A stretch of 7,467 bases of DNA, from NCBI GenBank assembly GCA_028691335.1, contig JAQUZK010000065.1, positions 1 through 7,467 on the forward strand. Direction: 5' to 3'. Made by a program: the position numbers and the translations under genes. The notes below the pieces were generated by a model that saw nothing but the letters and a program-made list of their open reading frames with translations, had not been told where the DNA came from and ran no database searches. The DNA is from Candidatus Izemoplasmatales bacterium. GTDB lineage: Bacteria > Bacillota_I > Bacilli_A > Izemoplasmatales > Hujiaoplasmataceae. Below, one piece after another: positions 1-5,221 of the stretch. Within the stretch, counting starts at the first letter, position 1; the number at the start of each line of letters is the position of its first letter.

Positions 1-304
1 TAATAAATATAGCTATTCCGCTTACAATTAGGTATCCCCATAATGAAAAGAAAAATTCATTTTTTCGTTTTAAAACCATCTTTTTCTTAATTGTCAATTC
101 TGGATATACTTGTAAAACATCTTCAACACCGCCAAATTCATTTATAGATTTATCTATTGCTTCTTCTAAAGGTGTGCCAGATTCTACTAAATCATCTACT
201 TTTTCTTCCAAGCTAGTTGTTAAAATTTCAATTAATTCCTTTTTATCTTCATCATTAAAAAGATCTTTTAACAATTTGCTGACAAAAGTCTTTATTTTAT
301 TCAT
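1..304 (-). CDS. HAAS / permease-prefix-domain membrane protein, N-terminal part (cut by window edge)
   Basis: The first 101 residues are visible; the C-terminus lies beyond the left edge. Residues about 5-70 form a charged helical domain resembling the HAAS (DUF1700 / permease prefix domain 1) module: acidic helices, a Gly-Thr-Pro turn at 43-45 and an EFGG element at 56-59. A basic stretch (73-82, KKKMVLKRKN) is followed by a hydrophobic segment from about residue 84 that looks like the first membrane helix. HAAS proteins are typically encoded directly after a PadR regulator and are thought to be membrane sensors or regulatory partners, which is the arrangement here. The start overlaps the end of the padR gene. 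Two ATGs are adjacent (307 and 304); the second is chosen because the AGGAG site lies 6 nt from it and only 3 nt from the first. The family call is from pattern recognition; the function is inferred. Confidence 0.75.
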   Translation of the reverse strand, partial: MNKIKTFVSKLLKDLFNDEDKKELIEILTTSLEEKVDDLVESGTPLEEAIDKSINEFGGVEDVLQVYPELTIKKKMVLKRKNEFFFSLWGYLIVSGIAIFI

Positions 305-629
305 CATGGTCTCCTAACATATTAAACATTATTTTTCTTAACATGTTCCACTCTTCAAGCATCTCTTTAAAATAAGCTCTTCCTAAAGGGGTAACTCTAT
401 AATATCTTCGCTTCCCACCAAAAGTCTTTTCTCCTAAATATGAAGAAATCAACTCTTTTTTTTCTAGTCTTTGTAGGACTGCATAAAGAGTTGCTTCTTT
501 AATTTGAAACAAGTTGTTTGTTCGATTTTTAATCAAGTTAACAAGTTCATAACCGTACATATCTTTTTCAATTAAAAGTTTTAAAATAATAGTCTCGATA
601 TGACCCCGTATAACATCGCTGTTAATCAT
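297..629 (-). CDS. PadR-family transcriptional regulator
   Basis: A 110-residue protein, the usual size of the small PadR subfamily. Residues about 10-85 form the winged helix: the opening helix IETIILKLLIEKDMYGYEL (12-30), the recognition-helix region KEATLYAVLQRLEKKELI (44-61) and the wing GGKRRYYRVTPLGR (71-84). A final helix (86-106) is the likely dimerisation helix. PadR proteins are usually repressors relieved by small molecules or cell-envelope stress, often acting on their own operon. GGGAG lies 6 nt before the ATG and abuts the degV stop codon, so translation is probably coupled to degV; the following HAAS gene overlaps its 3' end by 8 bp. Autoregulation of the promoter upstream of degV is an inference. 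The ligand cannot be read from the sequence. Confidence 0.92.
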   Translation of the reverse strand: MINSDVIRGHIETIILKLLIEKDMYGYELVNLIKNRTNNLFQIKEATLYAVLQRLEKKELISSYLGEKTFGGKRRYYRVTPLGRAYFKEMLEEWNMLRKIMFNMLGDHDE

Positions 630-639
630 AAAAAACTCC

Positions 640-1494
640 CTATTTATTTAGTATATATCCTATAGTGATTGCTCCAGGGCCTGAATGAGCTCCTACTGCT
701 GGAGTTAAAAGATAGTCTTTTATTTCTCCTAGTTCAGGTCTTAACTCAAGCACCTTAGCACGAATATATTTTGTGGTTTCAGGATTATTAGCGTGAATTA
801 TAAATGCTTCAACTGATTTATCTTTAGTTTCTTCCATAAACTTTTCAATAACTCTATCAACAGCACGACTGAAAGTCCTGATTTTTTCTATACTTACTAC
901 AGCACCTGACTTATCTATTTCTAACAATGGTTTAATTTTTAACATATTAGCCATAAAGCCAGCTGCATTTGATAATCTACCATTTTTTATTAAAAACTTT
1001 AGATCATTAACGGCAAAATAAATCTTATTGTTATCTCTTATATATTCCAAATCTTTTATTATTTCTTCAATAGATTTACCGTTTTTATATCCTTCGTGTG
1101 CTTTGAAAACCATAGCACTTTCGATATACCCAACGGATTTAGAGTCAAACACATGAATATCAACTCCCTCTACCATCTTTTTAGCTAGAACAGCGTTCTC
1201 ATATATTCCACTCATCTTAGAAGAAATAGTAACAAAAATAATTGTATCGCAACCACTATCGCGAAGCTTTTCATAAGCTTCTACCATAGTTCCTGTTGAA
1301 GCCATGGCTGTTCTCGGAATAATAGTGGGATCCTTTTCAATCATATCATAAAACTCTTGCGCAGTTAATTCCTCATAATCTATATACTCTTTACTTCCCA
1401 TAATAACCATTGATCTAATAATAGTTACATCAAAATCAAAGTTAAGATAATCTATTGAAGAATTTGTACAAACCATCAATCCTAATTTTTTCAT
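640..1494 (-). CDS. DegV family fatty-acid-binding protein (FakB-like)
   Basis: A 284-residue protein matching the full length of the DegV family. Members bind a fatty acid and, as FakB, present it to the kinase FakA to make acyl phosphate for phospholipid synthesis. Visible blocks: N-terminal CTNSSIDY (9-16), the ASTGTMVEAYEKL loop (65-77), TISSKMSGIYENA (89-101, the Ser-rich ligand-binding loop), NDLKFLIKNGRLSNAAG (163-179), LKIKPLLEI (185-193), and the C-terminal AVGAHSGPGAITIGYI (266-281) with the conserved His at 270. The N-terminal block has Asn where most relatives have Asp (D-S-S/T). AAGGG 6 nt before the ATG is the ribosome site. It is first in an operon with padR and the HAAS gene, behind its own promoter. 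The partner kinase FakA is not in the window, so lipid specificity is unknown. Confidence 0.92.
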   Translation of the reverse strand: MKKLGLMVCTNSSIDYLNFDFDVTIIRSMVIMGSKEYIDYEELTAQEFYDMIEKDPTIIPRTAMASTGTMVEAYEKLRDSGCDTIIFVTISSKMSGIYENAVLAKKMVEGVDIHVFDSKSVGYIESAMVFKAHEGYKNGKSIEEIIKDLEYIRDNNKIYFAVNDLKFLIKNGRLSNAAGFMANMLKIKPLLEIDKSGAVVSIEKIRTFSRAVDRVIEKFMEETKDKSVEAFIIHANNPETTKYIRAKVLELRPELGEIKDYLLTPAVGAHSGPGAITIGYILNK

Positions 1495-1525
1495 ATTTGA
1501 CCCTTCCCTTCTTTGGTTCTATTTA

Positions 1526-1553
1526 ATTATAAACCATTGGTATAAAAAGTCAA
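1526..1553 (-). promoter_or_regulatory. sigma-A promoter of the degV-padR-HAAS operon
   Basis: On the minus strand, TTGACT (1548-1553) and TATAAT (1526-1531) are separated by 16 bp, giving 11 of 12 consensus bases. The expected start near 1519 leaves a leader of about 25 nt before degV. The spacer holds a small palindrome, ACCATTGGT (1533-1541), and the -35 overlaps CAATATTG (1551-1558). Either could be an operator, but neither matches the classic PadR ATGT-N8-ACAT pattern. Confidence 0.85.
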
Positions 1554-1572
1554 TATTGTGAACATAATCTTA

Positions 1573-3153
1573 CTATCTTCTGCTTTTTCTAAACACGGAA
1601 ATAAAGATTCTTTTACCTTTTAATTTTTTGCTTTTTAGGTTATCTAAAACTACTGGTCCATACTTTTTATCTACTGAGAAAAATGAAAAAGTAGATAAAA
1701 TTGCAATATCTTTGATTTCATTTTTACTTATTTTTACATGTGATGTAACAAAATCAAGTATGTCCGAAACTGTCAAGTTTGATTCTTTACCAATATTTAA
1801 ATGGAATCTAACTTGATCGTCTCTATTTCTACTTTTATTTTCGGTATTGAAATCTTCATTAATATCGTCGATATTCTTATGATTAGTTTCTAAAGCATTA
1901 AGTTTTTTTAATAAAGCAGCTATTATTTCATCTTCTCTTAGATTATCCGCTACTAATTGATTTAAAACAGTATATTCTTTTTCAAGTGATTCGTTTTGTA
2001 CTATTTCTTTAATTTCTTCAATGAACTTTGTACTTTTTACATCAAGAACTTTTTCATAAGTAGGGATTGTCCTTTTTTTAATCTTAGAATTTGAAAGTCT
2101 TTCAATTTCTGCAATTTGTCTAACTTCTCCCTTAGAAACTAAAGTAAATGAATACCCAATATGTCCTATTCTACCTGTACGTCCGATTCTATGAATATAG
2201 TAATCAGCTTTTTCAGGAACATCATAATTAAAAACGGCTTCCACATCTTTAATATCTAAACCTCTGGCAGCTACATCTGTCGCTACTAATACTTCAATAA
2301 CGCCATTATGAAACTTATTTAGTACATCTAGTCTAGTAGTTTGAGGTAAATCACCATGAATTTTATCACAATTAATTTTTCTTTGAATTAATTCTTCGGT
2401 TAATTTATCAACCATAGCTTTTGTATTACAAAATATTAAAGCTAATGTCGGCCTATAAATATTAAGCAATCTATAAATAGCTTCAGTTTTATTTTCTCTT
2501 TTAACCTTGTAGTAATATTGTGATATATCCTTGTTAGTTAAATCATCACCTACAGAAGTAACTACTTCTGGGTTAACTAAATACTTTTTAGCTAACTCTA
2601 CTATTCTTTTTGGCATAGTAGCTGAAAACATTAGTGTTTGTCTAGTGCTTGGAGTAAATGTAAAAATAGTTTCTATGTCTTCTACAAATCCCATTTTAAG
2701 CATTTCATCAGCTTCATCTAAAACTAAATATTTCACACTATTAAAGTCCATAGTTTTTCGGTTTAAGTGGTCGATAATTCGTCCAGGTGTACCTATAATT
2801 ATTTGTGGTTTTTTCTTTAATTGTGAAAATTGTTTTGTGATTATTTCCCCACCATAAACATTAACAATTCTACAGTTATCAATATACTTAGAGATATTTG
2901 ATAATTCTCTTTTTATCTGTACTGATAATTCACGTGTTGGTGTAATGATTAAAGCTTGAATTTCATCACTTGTAAAGTCAATCATTTCTAATAAAGGTAT
3001 ACCAAAAGCTGCGGTTTTACCTGTACCTGTATGACTATTTCCGATAACATCTTTTCCCATTAATAATAGGGGTATTGTCTGTTCCTGTATCGGAGTCAGA
3101 TTGACAAATCCCATTTCAGTTATTGCTTGTTGAATCTCATTTTTTATTTTCAT
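1573..3153 (-). CDS. DEAD-box ATP-dependent RNA helicase with DbpA-type RNA-binding domain (CshA/DbpA-like)
   Basis: A 526-residue helicase with the full motif set: Q motif TPIQ (20-23), Walker A HTGTGKT (41-47), TPTREL (71-76), TPGR (122-125), DEAD (146-149), SAT (177-179), FCNTK (241-245), ATDVAARGLD (291-300) and HRIGRTGR (321-328). A linker with an acidic, Asn-rich part (about 425-445) leads to an RRM-like DbpA RNA-binding domain (about 446-523) and a basic tail. Such enzymes unwind structured RNA in ribosome assembly, mRNA decay and cold adaptation. AGAGG is 5 nt before the ATG, and an in-frame stop lies just upstream, so the N-terminus cannot be longer. It therefore lacks the aromatic residue normally about 17 residues before the Gly-Phe of the Q motif. 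It lies behind a terminator-like hairpin after the DUF523 gene, with no convincing promoter of its own. Whether it is the CshA or the DbpA orthologue cannot be decided from the sequence alone. Confidence 0.95.
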   Translation of the reverse strand: MKIKNEIQQAITEMGFVNLTPIQEQTIPLLLMGKDVIGNSHTGTGKTAAFGIPLLEMIDFTSDEIQALIITPTRELSVQIKRELSNISKYIDNCRIVNVYGGEIITKQFSQLKKKPQIIIGTPGRIIDHLNRKTMDFNSVKYLVLDEADEMLKMGFVEDIETIFTFTPSTRQTLMFSATMPKRIVELAKKYLVNPEVVTSVGDDLTNKDISQYYYKVKRENKTEAIYRLLNIYRPTLALIFCNTKAMVDKLTEELIQRKINCDKIHGDLPQTTRLDVLNKFHNGVIEVLVATDVAARGLDIKDVEAVFNYDVPEKADYYIHRIGRTGRIGHIGYSFTLVSKGEVRQIAEIERLSNSKIKKRTIPTYEKVLDVKSTKFIEEIKEIVQNESLEKEYTVLNQLVADNLREDEIIAALLKKLNALETNHKNIDDINEDFNTENKSRNRDDQVRFHLNIGKESNLTVSDILDFVTSHVKISKNEIKDIAILSTFSFFSVDKKYGPVVLDNLKSKKLKGKRIFISVFRKSRR

Positions 3154-3169
3154 TTTTTCCTCTTATCTT

Positions 3170-3199
3170 AAAAAAAATCAACTATTTAGTTGATTTTTT
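3170..3199 (-). terminator. Rho-independent terminator or attenuator between the DUF523 gene and the helicase
   Basis: A near-perfect hairpin: TCAACTA (3178-3184), a 2-nt centre, TAGTTGA (3187-3193), extended by six A-T pairs on the outside. Read on the minus strand it ends in a run of eight T. The stem overlaps the DUF523 stop codon, and the T run ends only 16 nt before the helicase ATG. It should terminate the rpsP operon, or partly attenuate transcription into the helicase gene. Confidence 0.85.
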
Positions 3200-3623
3200 A
3201 AGTCCCTAAATCTATTATTTTAATTCCATTTTCTTTAAGATATCTCGCGGAGATACCTTGACTTCTAATACGCTTGCCGGTAAAACTGCCATCATAGACA
3301 TATGTATATCCGCAAGATGGAGAACCATCTTTCAGTATAACTTTACTGCAATTATTTTTTTTGATAATATCAAGTGCTTTTCTCGCACCTAAATTAAAAT
3401 TTTCAGTAACATCAATTGATGCTTTGTTAATAATTCTTCCGTCTTTTTGGATTTCACTTGGTATCCTCGGTGTTGTTAATCCGCCTAATTCCTCAGGACA
3501 AATTAAGATAACTTCTTTGCCTTTTAAATACTCAATCACTTTAAAGTTGAGATTGTTTTTAGCATTATATTTACAATTAACACCGAGCAAACAAGCGCTG
3601 ACAGCGATTAGTTTATCTTCCAT
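3198..3623 (-). CDS. DUF523 family protein (TudS-like, probable iron-sulfur protein)
   Basis: From the chosen ATG the protein has 141 residues and starts just before the family signature SACLLG (9-14). Conserved cysteines are seen at 11 (SACLLG), 17 (VNCKY), 42 (ICPEELGG) and 104 (DGSPSCGY); TPRIPSEI (51-58) is also typical. DUF523 includes TudS, a thiouracil desulfidase that holds a [4Fe-4S] cluster on three cysteines. Activity on thiolated nucleobases is therefore possible but is inference. The ATG follows the khpA stop after one base (TAA-G-ATG), implying translational coupling. A TTG at 3647 in the same frame has an AAAAGG site 7 nt upstream and would add 8 residues that overlap khpA. The ATG start is preferred because the family motif normally begins within about ten residues of Met1. 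Confidence 0.85.
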   Translation of the reverse strand: MEDKLIAVSACLLGVNCKYNAKNNLNFKVIEYLKGKEVILICPEELGGLTTPRIPSEIQKDGRIINKASIDVTENFNLGARKALDIIKKNNCSKVILKDGSPSCGYTYVYDGSFTGKRIRSQGISARYLKENGIKIIDLGT

Positions 3624-3624
3624 C

Positions 3625-3876
3625 TTATTCAAATGAGTCGATATCAATTTTTATCCTTTTTCCTTGTCTAGAAGCAGCAGCGTAAGAAATGGTTCTAATT
3701 GCGTTAGCAATTTTCCCGCCCTTTCCAATTACTCTTCCTAGATCTTCTTGGTTTACTAGCACTTGGATTGTAATAGAATCATCATCCTCAGAAAACTTCT
3801 TTACCAATAAGTCTTCCGGATGAATAACTAATGGCGTAACCAAGTCAAAAACAAGTTTTTCGAAATTAACAGCCAT
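3625..3876 (-). CDS. khpA: KH-domain RNA-binding protein KhpA (YlqC family)
   Basis: An 83-residue single-KH-domain protein of the usual KhpA length. The RNA-binding GxxG loop is GKGG (51-54) within DLGRVIGKGGKIANAIRT (45-62), preceded by the strand SITIQVLV (34-41) and followed by the basic end SRQGKRIKIDID (69-80). KhpA binds RNA broadly, typically as a heterodimer with KhpB/EloR (not in this window), and affects cell division and elongation in related Gram-positives. The gene directly follows rpsP, 11 bp after its stop codon region begins, which is its conserved position in Bacilli. Its AAGG ribosome site overlaps the rpsP stop (TAGAAGG), 7 nt before the ATG. Cytoplasmic. Confidence 0.93.
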   Translation of the reverse strand: MAVNFEKLVFDLVTPLVIHPEDLLVKKFSEDDDSITIQVLVNQEDLGRVIGKGGKIANAIRTISYAAASRQGKRIKIDIDSFE

Positions 3877-3887
3877 TATAATACCTT

Positions 3888-4157
3888 CTACTTGTTAGTC
3901 TTTTCAGATAAAAATTCGCTCATAACTCCAGCTTTTTTTAACAAGCTTTTAACTGTATCTGTTGGTTGTGCACCATTACTTAGCCATTTTTTAGCTAAAT
4001 CGCCATCGATTTCCACAAGTGCAGGTTGTTTAGTTGGATCGTATACCCCTACTATTTCTAAATATCTACCATCTCTTGTTTTTCTTGCATCAGCGGCTAC
4101 GATACGATAAAAAGGTCTTTTAGTTGTACCGAATCTTTGTAATCTTAATTTTACCAT
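3888..4157 (-). CDS. rpsP: 30S ribosomal protein S16
   Basis: An 89-residue protein, the normal size for bacterial S16. It opens with the family signature MVKLRLQRFGTTKRPFYR (1-18), then IVAADARKTRDGRYLEIVGVYDP (19-41), a block highly conserved in S16, and WLSNGAQPTDTVKSLLKKAG (58-77). S16 is an essential assembly protein that binds 16S rRNA in the body of the 30S subunit. The start is secured by the signature and by a perfect AGGAGG 9 nt upstream. It is the first gene of its operon, with a consensus promoter about 30 nt upstream of the ribosome site, and khpA follows immediately. Confidence 0.98.
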   Translation of the reverse strand: MVKLRLQRFGTTKRPFYRIVAADARKTRDGRYLEIVGVYDPTKQPALVEIDGDLAKKWLSNGAQPTDTVKSLLKKAGVMSEFLSEKTNK

Positions 4158-4194
4158 AATATTAATCCTCCTATGTCATTTAGTCACGCAAAGA

Positions 4195-4223
4195 ATTATA
4201 ACAAAAAAAATATCGCCTGTCAA
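4195..4223 (-). promoter_or_regulatory. rpsP: consensus sigma-A promoter of the rpsP operon
   Basis: On the minus strand, TTGACA (4218-4223) and TATAAT (4195-4200) are exact consensus hexamers separated by the optimal 17 bp. Transcription should start near 4188, giving a leader of about 31 nt with AGGAGG. The -35 box sits inside the 3' arm of the ylbG terminator hairpin, and the terminator's T run forms the spacer. Confidence 0.93.
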
Positions 4224-4242
4224 GTATTTTTTATTGACAGGC
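4203..4242 (-). terminator. ylbG: Rho-independent terminator of ylbG, overlapping the rpsP promoter
   Basis: A perfect 9-bp inverted repeat, GCCTGTCAA (4215-4223) and TTGACAGGC (4234-4242), surrounds a 10-nt loop. On the minus strand it is followed, after four bases, by a run of eight T (4203-4210). It begins about 11 bp beyond the ylbG stop codon. This is the right layout for intrinsic termination of ylbG mRNA. Confidence 0.82.
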
Positions 4243-4253
4243 CAAAATATATT

Positions 4254-4484
4254 TTATATAGAGAAACTTAATGAATCCATTTCTTGTTTAGAAGCTTCTA
4301 TTTTTTTTACTAAACGATGATTTCTGAGGTCGTTAAATATTTCTTCAAATTTGTTTTCATCAACATAACCTATTAAATACTTTAAGTTTTCATTCACATA
4401 AGTTATATTGATATCTAGATGTTTTAATTTACTTAAAATCTTTTTGTGTCTAAAGTAAATTATTATTCCTTTTCTGCTTATCAT
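4254..4484 (-). CDS. ylbG: YlbG family protein (DUF2129)
   Basis: A 76-residue protein resembling YlbG of Bacillus across its length: an opening RKGIIIYFRHKKILSKLKHL (4-23), the central NITYVNENLKYLIGYVDENK (26-45) and RLVKKIEAS (57-65). The family is restricted to Bacilli and has no firmly established biochemical role. The fold is predicted to be small and cytoplasmic, with no signal peptide or membrane segment. The start fits the family N-terminus, but the nearest ribosome-like site, AGAGG, is 12 nt from the ATG, longer than usual, so translation may be modest. It has its own promoter and terminator and so appears monocistronic, diverging from def. Confidence 0.88.
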   Translation of the reverse strand: MISRKGIIIYFRHKKILSKLKHLDINITYVNENLKYLIGYVDENKFEEIFNDLRNHRLVKKIEASKQEMDSLSFSI

Positions 4485-4522
4485 TTCTAATGCATACCTC
4501 TGTTTCTATTTATTTCTATTAT

Positions 4523-4550
4523 ATTATAGCATATCTACTTTGAATATCAA
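4523..4550 (-). promoter_or_regulatory. ylbG: sigma-A promoter of ylbG, extended -10
   Basis: On the minus strand, TTGATA (4545-4550) and TATAAT (4523-4528) are separated by 16 bp. The -10 is preceded by TGC, making an extended -10 (TGNTATAAT). It lies about 39 bp before the ylbG start and diverges from the def promoter. Confidence 0.75.
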
Positions 4551-4590
4551 AATATAGAAAATTGATTTTCTTTATTTTTATAATTTAAAG

Positions 4591-4599
4591 TGATATAAT
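4591..4599 (+). promoter_or_regulatory. def: extended -10 promoter of def
   Basis: TGATATAAT carries the TGN extension and an exact TATAAT (4594-4599). There is no good -35 at 16-18 bp; the best at 17 bp is TTTATT (4571-4576), three of six bases. A second TATAAT occurs at 4579-4584, also without a -35. From the first, transcription would start near 4606, at the edge of the ribosome site. Confidence 0.6.
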
Positions 4600-4615
4600 A
4601 TCTCTGGTGATAAAA

Positions 4616-5197
4616 ATGTTATTAAATAAAGATATTATAATGGATGGACATCCTACCTTAAGACTTAGAGCTAAGGAAGTAAAACTTCCTCTATCAGAGG
4701 AGAATCTGAATACGCTAAGATCTATGATGGAATATATTGAAAATTCACAAGATGATGATTTAGTTGAAAAATATAAACTTAGACCATCTGTTGGTTTAGC
4801 AGCTCCTCAGATTAACAAATCATTAAAAATGTTTTGTATGAAAACCTATGATGAGAACTTTGAAAATCTACATCAGTACGCTGTAGTAAACCCTAAGATT
4901 ATATCTTACTCAGAAAAGAGTACTTATCTCCCCGGTGGAGAAGGATGCTTATCTGTAGATGAAGATACTACTGGTCCGGTTATTAGACATCATAAAATCA
5001 CAGCGAAAGTAAATTTGGTCAATCTTGAAACTGGTGAAACTGAACAGAGAACTTTAAAACTTGAAGGCTATCCAGGAATAGTTTTCCAACATGAATACGA
5101 CCATTTACTAGGAATTTTATTCATAGATAAACTAGCACAAAATCTTGAAGGAATAAAACCAGTCAAATTCAAAACTTATGATGAAGATGAAGAATAA
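4616..5197 (+). CDS. def: peptide deformylase (Gram-positive long form)
   Basis: A 193-residue metalloenzyme that removes the N-formyl group from nascent proteins. All three catalytic motifs are present (numbered from the chosen ATG): GLAAPQ (60-65), EGCLSV (109-114) with metal ligand Cys111, and HEYDH (159-163) with the two His ligands and the catalytic Glu160. The insertion between the N-terminus and motif I (ENSQDDDLVEKYKLR) is typical of the larger Gram-positive enzymes. Motif I begins SVG rather than the common GVG. The start is ATG at 4616 because MLLNKDII fits relatives and GGTGAT (4606-4611), which complements the 16S 3' end, precedes it. An in-frame GTG at 4607 would add three residues but has no ribosome site. 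The gene is monocistronic, and a terminator follows directly. Confidence 0.96.
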   Translation: MLLNKDIIMDGHPTLRLRAKEVKLPLSEENLNTLRSMMEYIENSQDDDLVEKYKLRPSVGLAAPQINKSLKMFCMKTYDENFENLHQYAVVNPKIISYSEKSTYLPGGEGCLSVDEDTTGPVIRHHKITAKVNLVNLETGETEQRTLKLEGYPGIVFQHEYDHLLGILFIDKLAQNLEGIKPVKFKTYDEDEE

Positions 5198-5221
5198 AAG
5201 TTACCAACTGGTAACTTTTTT
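5196..5221 (+). terminator. def: Rho-independent terminator of def, shared with convergent glf
   Basis: AGTTACC (5199-5205) pairs with GGTAACT (5210-5216) around the 4-nt loop AACT, extended by three further A-T pairs. On the plus strand a run of six T follows. The stem starts inside the def stop codon and ends at the glf stop codon, so it sits between two converging genes. It can form on both strands, although the minus-strand T run (TTTTA) is shorter. Confidence 0.88.

Noticed and set aside
1628..1816. Open frame on the plus strand (62 codons) antisense to the helicase
   Set aside because: It lies wholly within the helicase gene on the opposite strand, and its sequence resembles no protein family. 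It is a shadow of the real frame.
2531..2857. Plus-strand open frame of 108 codons antisense to the helicase motor domain
   Set aside because: The opposite frame encodes conserved helicase motifs including DEAD and SAT, so this frame is incidental.
3361..3636. Plus-strand open frame antisense to the DUF523 gene
   Set aside because: The minus-strand frame carries the DUF523 signatures. The antisense product is low-complexity hydrophobic sequence.
3892..4110. Plus-strand open frame antisense to rpsP
   Set aside because: It is fully inside rpsP, whose S16 identity is unambiguous.
4170..4181. Mini-frame ATG-ACA-TAG in the rpsP leader and a similar ATG-CAT-TAG before ylbG, as possible leader peptides
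   Set aside because: Each is two codons long with no properly spaced ribosome site. They are expected by chance in AT-rich leaders.
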